Origin: Deltaproteobacteria bacterium | GTDB taxonomy: Bacteria > Desulfobacterota > Desulfobacteria > Desulfobacterales > ETH-SRB1 | Assembly: GCA_019309665.1 (NCBI GenBank) | Contig: JAFDFV010000128.1 | Coordinates: forward strand, 1 to 11,457 | Reading direction: 5' to 3' | DNA: 11,457 nucleotides | In this document: one piece after another, positions 1 through 7,405 of the stretch | Layout of the letters: every line of letters begins with the position of its first letter | How positions within the stretch are numbered: position 1 is the first letter of the stretch | Made by a program: the position numbers and the translations under genes | Notes under the pieces: model-generated | What the model was told of the DNA's origin: nothing | Database searches by the model: none | Seen by the model: only the letters and a program-made list of their open reading frames with translations

Positions 1-1165
1 GAAACCTTTAGTCTTAAACATGCCGTAGAAACGGCATTAAAGGCCAATATTTCTCTAAAGATAAGCAAAGAAAAAGCAAATGCAGCCCTTGCCGTTGAAA
101 AAAAACAAAAAACAAATTTTCTCCCAACTTTCAATGCAACCTATCAATACGAATATATAGACGAAGAAGCAACTATGGGCACTATAGTAGCTGGCTCACA
201 AGAAGAATATACTCTTATTTCCAAAGTCACTCAGCCAATTTTTACAGGATTCTCATTACTGAACCAGTACAAAATCGCAAAACTTGGTCTTGATGCTGCA
301 AAGATTAATGAAAAGCTTAAAAAACTGGAAATAATATTTGAAGCAAAAAAAATGTTTTTCTCCATTTTAAAAGCACAGAAGTTTCTGAAAATTTCTCAGG
401 ATACAGTAACACAAATAACGGCACAAAAAGAGGTTGCAAAAAACTTTTATGAAGTCGGCATGACGCCTTTAAATGATTTACTGCAGGCAAAGGTCGAGCT
501 GGCCAACGCCAGGCAGGAACTTATTAGTGCCCAAAATAATTTGGAAATAACCAAATCAAATTTTAACATCCTTCTCCGCAGGCCAATAAATAAATCTGTC
601 AAACTTGAAGATGTTCTTAGATATACTACTTTTGCACATGATATTGATTACTGTTTTAAAACGGCAAAAAAAAACCGTCTTGAATTAAAAATAGCTGACC
701 TGGAAATCGAAATTGCTGAAAAAGAAGTAAAACTTGCACAAAAAGATTATTATCCATCAATAAACCTTGAGGGCAGCTATTTCAAACGCGGGACAGAATG
801 GGACGTTGACGGAGGCGATTATATATACGACCCCGAGGGCTGGAGCATAACTGCTGTCGCATCATGGTCAGGCACAATACCAAAAAACTGAAATTTTAGA
901 CAATATTCGCATAGAAGTAAAACAAGCATACCTTAATACCCTGGAATCTGAAAAAAATATAACCACGGTAAAAAAAGCAATCGAGCAGGCAAAAGAAAAC
1001 TTCAGGATAAACAAAGAGCGCTACAAAGAACAAATAGCTACTTCTACAGATGTTATAGATGCTCAGACGCTTCTTTCAAGAACTGTGACTAATTACTATA
1101 AGGCGTTGTACGACTTTAAAATTGCAAAGGCATCTCTACATAAGGCTATGGGACGAGACTTTTGA
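1..1165 (+). pseudogene. TolC-type outer membrane efflux protein, 5' partial, internally deleted and frameshifted
   Basis: Codons are open from base 1 (ETFSLKHAVETALKAN...), so the start and signal peptide lie upstream of the window. The first part shows TolC-family periplasmic helices (coiled stretches, LLQAKVELANARQELISAQNN, later YYPSINLEGSYF). This frame stops at 889-891. Coding resumes in frame 2 (...QYQKTEILDNIRIEVKQAYL) and continues through typical TolC second-repeat sequence (ERYKEQIATSTDVIDAQTLL, YYKALYDFKIAKASL) to TGA at 1163-1165. Between ASW (near 859-867) and the resumed frame, about 16 bases replace the roughly 20-25 residues expected in this family, including the conserved aromatic/WGKT-like strand. 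A real deletion of a non-multiple of three therefore fits better than a single miscalled base, although a run of six A at 882-887 leaves sequencing error possible. The family forms the outer-membrane channel of tripartite efflux or type I secretion systems; this copy is probably inactive. Its last codons and stop lie inside repeat A. Confidence 0.8.
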
Positions 1166-1296
1166 AAAATGTTCAATTTTGTTCAAGTTCAAGGAAGGCG
1201 AAAAGTTTAAATGCAGGAATACATTGAGTATTTCGAGGCTTAAAATTTTAGCCTGACGCCGAAATTGGGCAAAAGGGGACGTTTTGCAAAGGTCTC
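1155..1296 (+). repeat. Palindromic intergenic repeat, family 1, copy A
   Basis: The outer arms are GAGACTTTTG (1155-1164) and CAAAGGTCTC (1287-1296), inverted with one mismatch. The core contains the hairpin GGAATACATTGAGTATTT (1216-1233), flanked by TTTAA/TTAAA, and a nested GGCG/CGCC pair (1197-1200, 1257-1260). The same core occurs in inverted orientation at 7216-7360 and directly at 8473-8582. The left arm supplies the last codons and stop of the tolC remnant. The right arm ends five bases before the ftsE ribosome-binding site. It has no coding content and looks like a MITE/REP-like element. Confidence 0.8.
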
Positions 1297-1314
1297 GGTA
1301 CAGGAAGTTATGGA

Positions 1315-2004
1315 ATGATTGATGCTAAAGATAAAAGTTCAATAATCCAGATGTTTCATGTTCACAAGCATTATGGCTCAAAAAAAGCTCTTATTGACAT
1401 TAACCTTAATGTCTCCAAAAACGAATTTCTTTTTATCAGCGGCCCAAGCGGGGCCGGCAAATCAACCTTATTAAGACTTCTTTACCTTGGAGAACCGGTA
1501 TCGGAAGGACAGGTTCTGGTGGACGGGATGAATCTGTCGAGAATCTCCAAAAAAAGAATCCCCCTCCTAAGACGAAAATTCGGAATTATTTTTCAGGATT
1601 ATAAGCTGATATCTACAAAGACTGTATTCGATAATGTTGCTCTTGTACTTGAGGCGTCAGGGAAAAAAAGAAAATTTATTGAAAAAAAGGTAAGAAGTGT
1701 TTTGCGAACTGTTGGAATAGAGCAAAGAATTAATGTCCTTCCTCACAGCTTGTCAGGCGGAGAACAGCAAAGAGTAGCGGTTGCAAGAGCTGTCGTTGGG
1801 GTCCCCAAGATAATATTAGCCGACGAGCCTACAGGAAGCCTGGATTCGGATTCAGCCGACATCATACTCAACCTTCTTAAAGGGTTTCACACACATGGGG
1901 GCACTGTCATCGTTGCAACCCATGATAAAGAACTTATCCGCAAAGCAGGAAGGCGGACATTATACCTTAAACAGGGACGCATGCTTGGACCGACACCGAT
2001 ATGA
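1315..2004 (+). CDS. ftsE: FtsE, cell-division ABC transporter ATP-binding protein
   Basis: This 229-residue ABC ATPase is the normal length for FtsE. Visible motifs are Walker A GPSGAGKST (43-51), Q-loop IFQD (Q94), signature LSGGEQQR (146-153), Walker B IILADEP (166-172, with D170 and E171) and H-loop H203. The text between Q-loop and signature (DYKLISTKTVFDNVALVL) is FtsE-like, and ftsX follows. FtsE binds the cytoplasmic face of FtsX and drives ATP-dependent activation of periplasmic septal peptidoglycan hydrolysis. The start ATG 1315 has GGAAG (1303-1307) 7 bases upstream. The N-terminus is about ten residues longer than the usual MI.L/MI.M start. A palindromic repeat ends just before the ribosome-binding site, and another begins directly after the stop codon. 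Confidence 0.96.
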   Translation: MIDAKDKSSIIQMFHVHKHYGSKKALIDINLNVSKNEFLFISGPSGAGKSTLLRLLYLGEPVSEGQVLVDGMNLSRISKKRIPLLRRKFGIIFQDYKLISTKTVFDNVALVLEASGKKRKFIEKKVRSVLRTVGIEQRINVLPHSLSGGEQQRVAVARAVVGVPKIILADEPTGSLDSDSADIILNLLKGFHTHGGTVIVATHDKELIRKAGRRTLYLKQGRMLGPTPI

Positions 2005-2111
2005 AAAGTGCCTAAAGTTAAGGTATCGCTTCGCTCTATTAATTTATATAAAATTAACAGAATTCCACAATTTTAGGCACTTTAGTTCACTTTAGGCATT
2101 TTAGGCACTTT
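2005..2111. repeat. TTTAGGCAC-type inverted repeat between ftsE and ftsX
   Basis: AAAGTGCCTAAAGTT (2005-2019) is inverted at 2069-2083 with one mismatch. TTTTAGGCACTTT recurs at 2099-2111, and a variant TTTAGGCATT lies at 2091-2100, giving tandem TTTAGGCA motifs on the right side. Within the arms, TTAATTT...AAATTAA (about 2038-2057) forms a smaller palindrome. The element starts at the base after the ftsE stop and ends 14 bases before ftsX. There is no coding content and no terminator-like T run. Confidence 0.7.
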
Positions 2112-2125
2112 CCCTGTTAAATATT

Positions 2126-3004
2126 ATGGCCACTTATTATCATAGAGCTGTAAAGGATATTAAGGATAACGGTTTTCTCAGCGCTGTTACTATAATTACA
2201 ATAGCTCTGTCTATTCTGATCGTCAGCGCTTTTGCTCTCTTCTTTACAAATGCAAACAACGTAATGAATTACTGGGAAAAGGGTATAAAAATAATGGCAT
2301 ACCTTAAACCCGGTATAAGTCAAAAAAACTTCCCGGATATAAAACTCAAAATTCAAGGGATATACGGAATCCAGAATGTAAACTTTATATCAAAAGAAGA
2401 AGCCTTTGAAAGACTTAAAGAACAGATGAAACGGCAATCTTCAATTTTGATGGATTTAAACGAAAACCCGCTTCCCGATGCATTTGAAATCAGCATGATA
2501 GCGTCATCGCAAAGTTGCGAAAAAGTTGAGGAAATAGCGACAAAAATTGAATCACTGCCATCAATTGAAGACGTAGAATATGGTCAGAAATGGTTAGAAC
2601 GATTTACGAATATTTTTGATCTCTTCAGGCTGGCAGGATATGCAATGGGCGGCATATTATTTATGGCCGCCGTATTTATCGTGGCTAATACTATTCGGCT
2701 TGTAATCTATACAAGACGCGAAGAAATTAAAATAATGAGGCTTGTCGGAGCCTCAGAAAAATTTATCAGGGTTCCTTTTTACATCGAAAGTATTATACAG
2801 GGAACACTTGGAGGAATTATAGGTATTGCAGCTCTTTTTATCATTTTCAAGTTAATATCCTCAAATGTTGAGCATGGTTTCAAATATGAACTTCTTAATA
2901 TAAAATTTCTATCTCCTGAATTTTACTGCGGAATAATACTGTGTAGCATGTTTGTAGGTTGGTTAGGATGTTATATTTCTCTAAAACAATTCTTAAAAGC
3001 TTAA
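2126..3004 (+). CDS. ftsX: FtsX, cell-division permease-like membrane protein
   Basis: The 292 residues have the FtsX layout: a short cytoplasmic N-terminus (RAVKDIKDNGFLSAVTI), TM1 about 18-40, a periplasmic domain about 41-165, then TM2 about 169-192, TM3 about 223-244 and TM4 about 266-286. The region EEIKIMRLVGASEKFI after TM2 is a family hallmark. FtsX anchors FtsE to the septum and passes the ATPase signal through its periplasmic loop to an EnvC-type activator. The start ATG 2126 fits the conserved N-terminus but has no clear Shine-Dalgarno sequence (upstream bases are tccctgttaaatatt). ftsE and ftsX, often overlapping, are here separated by 121 bases of repeat. The C-terminal end overlaps the next gene by 37 bases. 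Confidence 0.95.
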   Translation: MATYYHRAVKDIKDNGFLSAVTIITIALSILIVSAFALFFTNANNVMNYWEKGIKIMAYLKPGISQKNFPDIKLKIQGIYGIQNVNFISKEEAFERLKEQMKRQSSILMDLNENPLPDAFEISMIASSQSCEKVEEIATKIESLPSIEDVEYGQKWLERFTNIFDLFRLAGYAMGGILFMAAVFIVANTIRLVIYTRREEIKIMRLVGASEKFIRVPFYIESIIQGTLGGIIGIAALFIIFKLISSNVEHGFKYELLNIKFLSPEFYCGIILCSMFVGWLGCYISLKQFLKA

Positions 3005-4149
3005 TACTTACCGCCGCCGTTATCATAACAGCTTTTTATCCTCAAAAAACAAATTTAACCATTGAGGATTTTAAAAAAAAAGCGGCAACTATCAACCGCA
3101 AAATTGAAAAACAAAAGGCTGAGATTAAGGCATTTACTATAAAGGAAAAAAATACTTTAACCAGATTGAATGATGCGGATTTTGCTTTGAGCAAAGCAAG
3201 AAAAAGTATTTCAGCGATAAAAAAAGAAATAGCCGGCATTGAAAAAAAGACAAAGCAAACAACCAAATCATATATTGACTTAGTAGAAAAAATTAAAACT
3301 AATGAGGAACATGTATCAAAACGATTAGTTGCTCTTTATAAACTTTACTGTCTTGGCAAGATACACGTTCTCGCCTCGGCAGAATCAATGTTCGAAATTT
3401 TCCAGCGTGAAAGTGCTTTGGAGAGAATTCTTGCCAATGACGAGGACAAGCAGAAAAAACTAATTGAAAATAAGGCGAAACTTAAAAACATGCTGGACAT
3501 TATGAACAGCCAAAAAAAGGGGGAAATCAATTTTGAGCAGGAACTAGTTAAGCAAATTAATATTATATCTCTTGAAAAAGAAAAACGCTCTAAGCTCCTT
3601 GCTGATATTCGAAGTAAAAAATCCCTTGGAATAGCTGCCATTGAATCCTTAAAAAACAGTGCAAATGAGCTTGATCAAACCATAAAAGCTCTAAGTATTG
3701 AATTTAAGCAGTTTAAACAAGTTGAAAAAATAAAAACAAAAAACTTTATTTCATTTAAAGGGTTGCTTAATATGCCCGTCAAAGGTAAAATTATTTCATT
3801 TTTTGGTCCTTACAAAAATACAAAATTCAATGTAAAAAATTTCAGGAGCGGCATTGATATTAAAGCCGGCAGAGGAGAGCCGATACATACCGTGTGTGAT
3901 GGCCTGATAATTTATTCAAGCTGGTTTAAAGGCTACGGCAACATGATTATCATAGCTCATGGAGAAAATTATTACTCTGTTTATGCACATATTGAAGAAC
4001 TCTTTAAGACAAAAGGAGATGAAGTAGAAAAAGATGAAGTTATCGCCACAGTGGGAGATACAGGTTCAATGATCGGTTCCGGGCTTTATTTTGAATTGCG
4101 TCATCACGGAAAACCTATGAACCCGCTTGAATGGCTGAAAAAAGGTTAG
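2968..4149 (+). CDS. envC: EnvC-like murein hydrolase activator (coiled coil plus degenerate LytM/M23 domain)
   Basis: The protein has 393 residues from ATG 2968; a TTG three codons upstream is possible but less likely. An N-terminal signal peptide or anchor (LKSLILTAAVIITAFY, about 9-24) precedes a long Lys/Glu-rich coiled coil (about 28-255) and a C-terminal LytM domain (about 270-390). The LytM zinc site is broken. The usual HxGxD reads RSGID (R293, D297) and the usual HLHFE reads GLYFE (372-376). E. coli EnvC is degenerate in the same way (SLYFE) and activates amidases rather than cutting murein. Overlap with ftsX implies translational coupling, and the neighbourhood supports a role as FtsEX partner in septum splitting. 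Some databases would label it an M23 peptidase; the missing histidines argue against enzymatic activity. Confidence 0.88.
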   Translation: MLYFSKTILKSLILTAAVIITAFYPQKTNLTIEDFKKKAATINRKIEKQKAEIKAFTIKEKNTLTRLNDADFALSKARKSISAIKKEIAGIEKKTKQTTKSYIDLVEKIKTNEEHVSKRLVALYKLYCLGKIHVLASAESMFEIFQRESALERILANDEDKQKKLIENKAKLKNMLDIMNSQKKGEINFEQELVKQINIISLEKEKRSKLLADIRSKKSLGIAAIESLKNSANELDQTIKALSIEFKQFKQVEKIKTKNFISFKGLLNMPVKGKIISFFGPYKNTKFNVKNFRSGIDIKAGRGEPIHTVCDGLIIYSSWFKGYGNMIIIAHGENYYSVYAHIEELFKTKGDEVEKDEVIATVGDTGSMIGSGLYFELRHHGKPMNPLEWLKKG

Positions 4150-4165
4150 AATTATTTTTGGGGGT

Positions 4166-4171
4166 AAGGAG
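4166..4171 (+). promoter_or_regulatory. Ribosome-binding site deciding the ctpA start
   Basis: AAGGAG lies 7 bases before ATG 4179. A longer in-frame start at ATG 4131, inside the envC end, has no such site. It would also place 16 extra residues before the Lys/Arg-rich start of the membrane anchor. ATG 4179 is therefore preferred. Confidence 0.75.
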
Positions 4172-4178
4172 TAACTAC

Positions 4179-5543
4179 ATGACTATAAAGAAAAGACGAT
4201 ATATTAAACTATGGTTGGTGCCATTCATTGCAGTTATGTTCTTGGCATTCGAAGCCGGCTTTAACCATAATCTTTCAGCCGACAGCGATGAAACCTACAA
4301 GGGTCTTAAATTATTTTCAGATGTAATTGAGCTGGTTGAAAAAAACTATGTTGACCCGGTTGAAACAAAAGAATTAATCGAAAAAGCTATTCAAGGTATG
4401 GTTTTCAGCCTTGATCCTCATTCTTCATTACTTCCGCCCGAAGCCTTCGATGAATTGCAGATCGACACCCATGGTGAGTTCGGAGGTATAGGGATAGTAA
4501 TAACCATGCAAAAGAAAGCCCTTACCGTCATTTCACCTATCGAAGGTACACCAGCATGCAAAGCCGGCATTAAAGCCGGAGACATAATTATTAAAATTGA
4601 TGGAAAATTAACCAGGGATATGATGCTCTGGGAAGCTGTAAAAATTATGAGAGGGCCCAAAGGAGCTGAAGTTGTTATAACTATAGTAAGGGAAGGACTA
4701 TCAGAACCTGTTGATTTCAAACTTATCAGGGATATTATTCCAATTGAAAGTGTAAGATCAATAGTTTTAAAACCAGGCTATGGATACATAAGAATCACCA
4801 ATTTTCAGGACAACACAACAGAAGACCTTGATCTGGCTTTAAAACAACTTGAATCAGGTGATGTTCCTTTAAAAGGACTTGTTATTGATCTTCGAAACAA
4901 TCCAGGCGGACTTCTTAATCAGGCTATTGAGGTATCAGACCTGTTCCTTCAAAAGGGTGAAATCGTTTCAATTAAAGGCAGGCTGAAAACGCATACAAAA
5001 ATTTTCAATGCACATAAAAACAAAATAAAACGTAATTATCCAATAGTAGTGCTCATTAACGGAGGAAGCGCCAGTGCATCGGAAATAGTAGCTGGAGCGC
5101 TTCAGGACCATAAAAGAGCTTTGATCCTGGGTACTACATCATTTGGAAAAGGCTCTGTCCAGACAGTAGAAACATTAAGAGATGGTTACGGCCTTAAATA
5201 CACAATAGCCAGATATTACACACCAAACGGACGTTCCATACAGGCACAGGGTATTGTTCCCGATATTGAAGTCAAATACAAAATTATTAGTAATGAAGAT
5301 GCTGACGAGGGTATGCGGATGCTGAAAGAAAAAGATTTGAAAAATCATCTGGAAGCAGAGCCGGTAGAAAAAGATAAAACAGAAACAGAATCCGAGGAAC
5401 AAAAAGATGAAAAAAAGCATCCTTCAATGCATCTTCTTGAAACAAAACACGGGCCACTTAAGCTCGAAGAACTTCAATCAGACAATCAGATTACGCGTGC
5501 ACTTGAAATCCTTATAGGTTATGAAATTTTAAAAAGCATGTAA
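4179..5543 (+). CDS. ctpA: C-terminal processing peptidase (S41 family, CtpA/Prc type)
   Basis: The 454 residues comprise a basic N-terminus with a signal or anchor segment (about 9-28), a cap region (LDPHSSLLPPEAF), a PDZ domain about 85-170 (GGIGIVITMQ, GTPACKAGIKAGDIIIKIDG) and the S41 protease core. The catalytic serine should be S299 in GSASASE and the lysine K324 in SFGKGSVQT; their 25-residue spacing matches the family dyad. The tail from about 385 to 430 is very rich in Lys and Glu and probably flexible. Prc/CtpA proteases act in the periplasm on proteins with exposed C-termini, including peptidoglycan hydrolases in E. coli and Pseudomonas. Its position between envC and yibQ suggests it trims or turns over factors of the same septal murein system (inference). 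It lies 29 bases after envC. Confidence 0.95.
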   Translation: MTIKKRRYIKLWLVPFIAVMFLAFEAGFNHNLSADSDETYKGLKLFSDVIELVEKNYVDPVETKELIEKAIQGMVFSLDPHSSLLPPEAFDELQIDTHGEFGGIGIVITMQKKALTVISPIEGTPACKAGIKAGDIIIKIDGKLTRDMMLWEAVKIMRGPKGAEVVITIVREGLSEPVDFKLIRDIIPIESVRSIVLKPGYGYIRITNFQDNTTEDLDLALKQLESGDVPLKGLVIDLRNNPGGLLNQAIEVSDLFLQKGEIVSIKGRLKTHTKIFNAHKNKIKRNYPIVVLINGGSASASEIVAGALQDHKRALILGTTSFGKGSVQTVETLRDGYGLKYTIARYYTPNGRSIQAQGIVPDIEVKYKIISNEDADEGMRMLKEKDLKNHLEAEPVEKDKTETESEEQKDEKKHPSMHLLETKHGPLKLEELQSDNQITRALEILIGYEILKSM

Positions 5544-5546
5544 AAA

Positions 5547-5621
5547 ACGGTTCACGGTTGTCGGTTCACGGTTCACGGTTTTATGTTTTGACCAACCGTA
5601 AACCGTAAACCGTAAACTGTT
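5547..5621. repeat. CGGTTNN heptad palindrome (copy 1)
   Basis: Five heptads CGGTTCA, CGGTTGT, CGGTTCA, CGGTTCA, CGGTTTT (5548-5582) face three AACCGTA units and AACTGTT (5594-5621). The arms can form a long hairpin in which each heptad pairs at six of seven positions, leaving a regular C/A mismatch. It begins three bases after the ctpA stop and ends 12 bases before yibQ. With no T run after it, it is not a convincing terminator. Confidence 0.85.
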
Positions 5622-5633
5622 ACTAATATATCT

Positions 5634-6599
5634 ATGACTAAAAAATCAGGGAAGAAAAAAAAGACATCCAAAAAGAGCAGAACTCAAAAGACACAACTTA
5701 AAAAATCTGTTAGCGGCCTGTTATTTCTGATAGTTCTGGTTGTATTAGCCGGACTCCTTGCACATCAACTACTATTGCGCAGATCGTCGATACAATCCAT
5801 AGAACCTTCAGTAAAATCTTTGGCCGGCAAAAAGAAAGTTCATAAACCACCTGTTTACGAAATCTATCCGGAAAAGGAAATACATTATAAAAAATCAATA
5901 ACTAAACCAAAACCCATATTAACGAAAAAATTGCCAAAGGTGGCAATTATTATTGATGATATAGGATATGATAAAAAAATAGCAGAAAAATTTTTAAACC
6001 TTGATGCTGTCCTCACTTTCTCTTTACTGCCTCACAGCTTATTTCAAGACAAAATTGCCAGGAAAGCCCATGAAAAAGGTTTTGAAATCATGCTTCATCT
6101 CCCCCTGGAACCACTTGAATACCCCTCGGTCAATCCAGGCCCAGGCACACTTTTTACTTCGATGTCTCCTGATGAGCTTATAATACAGCTCAATAAAAAT
6201 CTGGATGCCGTTCCCTTTATCAAAGGAGTCAACAACCACATGGGGTCAAAAATGACCACCAGCTCAACTCAAATCTATCAAATATTTTCTATCCTGAAAA
6301 AAAGAAACCTGTTTTTCATTGACAGCCTTACAACATCAAAAAGTCTCTGCAAACCATCCGCCCGCCTTTTGCAGCTTCCTTTTGCACAACGAGATGTATT
6401 TATTGATCATTTTCAGGAACCTGATTTTATCAGAAAACAAATAAATCTGCTTATACGTATTGCCGACAAGCACGGTGAAGCGATTGGCATAGCGCATCCA
6501 CATATAATTACATATAACATTCTACGCGAATTACTTCCAGAACTGCAAAAAAAAGTTCAACTCGTCCCTGCATCAGAGCTTGTGCATATTCCATCATAA
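5634..6599 (+). CDS. Divergent polysaccharide deacetylase family protein (YibQ/DUF610 type), membrane-anchored
   Basis: This is a 321-residue protein. The N-terminus is extremely Lys-rich (1-24), followed by one membrane segment (about 27-48), a basic linker to about 98, and a divergent NodB-like domain. Family landmarks are VAIIIDDIG (103-111, with D108 and D109), FSLLPHS (129-135), MLHLPLEP (153-160, H155), GVNNHMGS (198-205, H202), FFIDS (227-231) and GIAHPH (285-290). This is the arrangement of the YibQ family, whose E. coli gene lies next to envC, so the pairing here is conserved. The substrate is not established; a role in periplasmic glycan processing is inferred. ATG 5634 has no Shine-Dalgarno sequence and sits 13 bases after the heptad palindrome. 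Translation may be weak or affected by the hairpin. Confidence 0.9.
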   Translation: MTKKSGKKKKTSKKSRTQKTQLKKSVSGLLFLIVLVVLAGLLAHQLLLRRSSIQSIEPSVKSLAGKKKVHKPPVYEIYPEKEIHYKKSITKPKPILTKKLPKVAIIIDDIGYDKKIAEKFLNLDAVLTFSLLPHSLFQDKIARKAHEKGFEIMLHLPLEPLEYPSVNPGPGTLFTSMSPDELIIQLNKNLDAVPFIKGVNNHMGSKMTTSSTQIYQIFSILKKRNLFFIDSLTTSKSLCKPSARLLQLPFAQRDVFIDHFQEPDFIRKQINLLIRIADKHGEAIGIAHPHIITYNILRELLPELQKKVQLVPASELVHIPS

Positions 6600-7080
6600 A
6601 GCAGGGATCGGTGGGTCAGAGGTCAGTTTTACAAGTCCTGAATAAACAATGACAAAATCCTGCCGGCTACGTAAAATTAGCCGGAAACACACTTATTGTA
6701 CTTTTGGATTGGATAGAGGACAAAAAACACCGGAAGGCAGCAACAAAGTTTTGTCACCTGATAAACAGTATGTCGCCCAAGTTGAAAGGTCGCATGGAGT
6801 TCAAGCTCTATTTTCGTATCTCCTCAATTCCCCAAGGTACCATCGCGGTCGAGAATAGATGCACGATTTAAATTGAGAAAAAATGTCATTTACTATGATG
6901 TCTGACGGAAACTGGTTGGGTCTAAATATTCTGTCATTTCCCAGCCGAATGCTCATTTATCGGCAAAAAACATCTTGATAATTTTAAAGAGTATTATCGG
7001 TTATTTAGGCAATAACGATTGGGGCCGTGTCTTGATTGGTGCATTAAGATAAAGGTTTGAACCTTATATGCGGCTGAACT
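6600..7080. other. 481-bp stretch with no recognised gene
   Basis: No convincing gene is present. A tandem GGTCAGA-GGTCAG lies at about 6614-6626, and a perfect hairpin CCGGCTA/TAGCCGG at 6663-6669 and 6678-6684. A short reading frame at 6649-6858 lacks a ribosome-binding site and resembles no family I know. Another frame, 6906-7052, ends in GYLGNNDWGRVLIGALR, which reads protein-like, but no start or family is evident; it could be the tail of a decayed gene. A small AAGGTT/AACCTT palindrome sits at 7052-7065. The sequence CACCGGAAGGCAGCAAC near 6730 recalls the SRP RNA tetraloop region, but the rest does not match. Confidence 0.5.
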
Positions 7081-7112
7081 AAAAAAGGGTTAGCCAAACT
7101 GCGACTAACCCT
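7081..7112 (-). terminator. Rho-independent terminator after tRNA-Phe
   Basis: Read on the minus strand, AGGGTTAG (7112-7105) pairs perfectly with CTAACCCT (7093-7086) across an 11-base loop and is followed by six T (7086-7081). It starts 25 bases beyond the tRNA 3' end, the expected place for termination. Confidence 0.85.
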
Positions 7113-7137
7113 ATACCAAGGAAGTTAGCTAAAGGAG

Positions 7138-7210
<73 letters not shown>

Positions 7211-7215
7211 CTAAA

Positions 7216-7360
7216 TAGTGCCTGAACGAAAACTGCTAATTTTTCCAATTTCTGCGTCATGCTTAAATTTTAATCCTCGAAATACTCAATGTATTCCTGT
7301 GGTTAAAATTTGCGCTTTCCTTGAACTTGAAAAAATTTTCTAGTTTTCGTTCCGACACTA
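7216..7360 (-). repeat. Palindromic intergenic repeat, family 1, copy B (inverted)
   Basis: The arms TAGTGCCTGAACGAAAACT (7216-7234) and the complement of 7342-7360 (TAGTGTCGGAACGAAAACT) match at 17 of 19 positions. On the minus strand the core reads like copy A: CAAGTTCAAGGAA, then the hairpin unit GGAATACATTGAGTATTT (7297-7280), then GAGGATTAAAATTT and ATGACGCAGAAATTGG. The core is thus shared with copies A and C, while the outer arms are unrelated to their GAGACCTTTG arms. It fills most of the gap between rsmE and tRNA-Phe. Confidence 0.8.
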
Positions 7361-7376
7361 AATAAGAACAGAACTT

Positions 7377-7405
7377 GTCCTATTAGAAGCCCTGATTTTT
7401 GTCAA
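7377..7405 (-). promoter_or_regulatory. Possible promoter for tRNA-Phe
   Basis: On the minus strand a perfect TTGACA (7405-7400) is followed after 17 bases by TAGGAC (7382-7377), a poor -10. It overlaps the rsmE stop codon and would put repeat B in the tRNA leader. Read-through from rsmE is an equally good explanation. Confidence 0.25.

Noticed and set aside
882..892. Programmed -1 frameshift at A_AAA_AAC in the tolC gene
   Set aside because: The slip would enter a frame that stops within four codons, whereas the downstream coding frame needs a shift in the other direction.
4418..4720. Minus-strand open frames inside envC, ctpA, yibQ and valS, such as 4418-4720
   Set aside because: They are antisense shadows of clear genes with recognised domains, and lack start signals of their own.
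6720..6790. Possible SRP RNA suggested by CACCGGAAGGCAGCAAC
   Set aside because: Only the tetraloop-like bases match; the flanking helix sequences expected for a bacterial 4.5S RNA are absent.
6649..6858. A 69-codon frame after yibQ
   Set aside because: No ribosome-binding site, no family resemblance, includes a hairpin near its start; treated as chance reading frame within the unassigned stretch.
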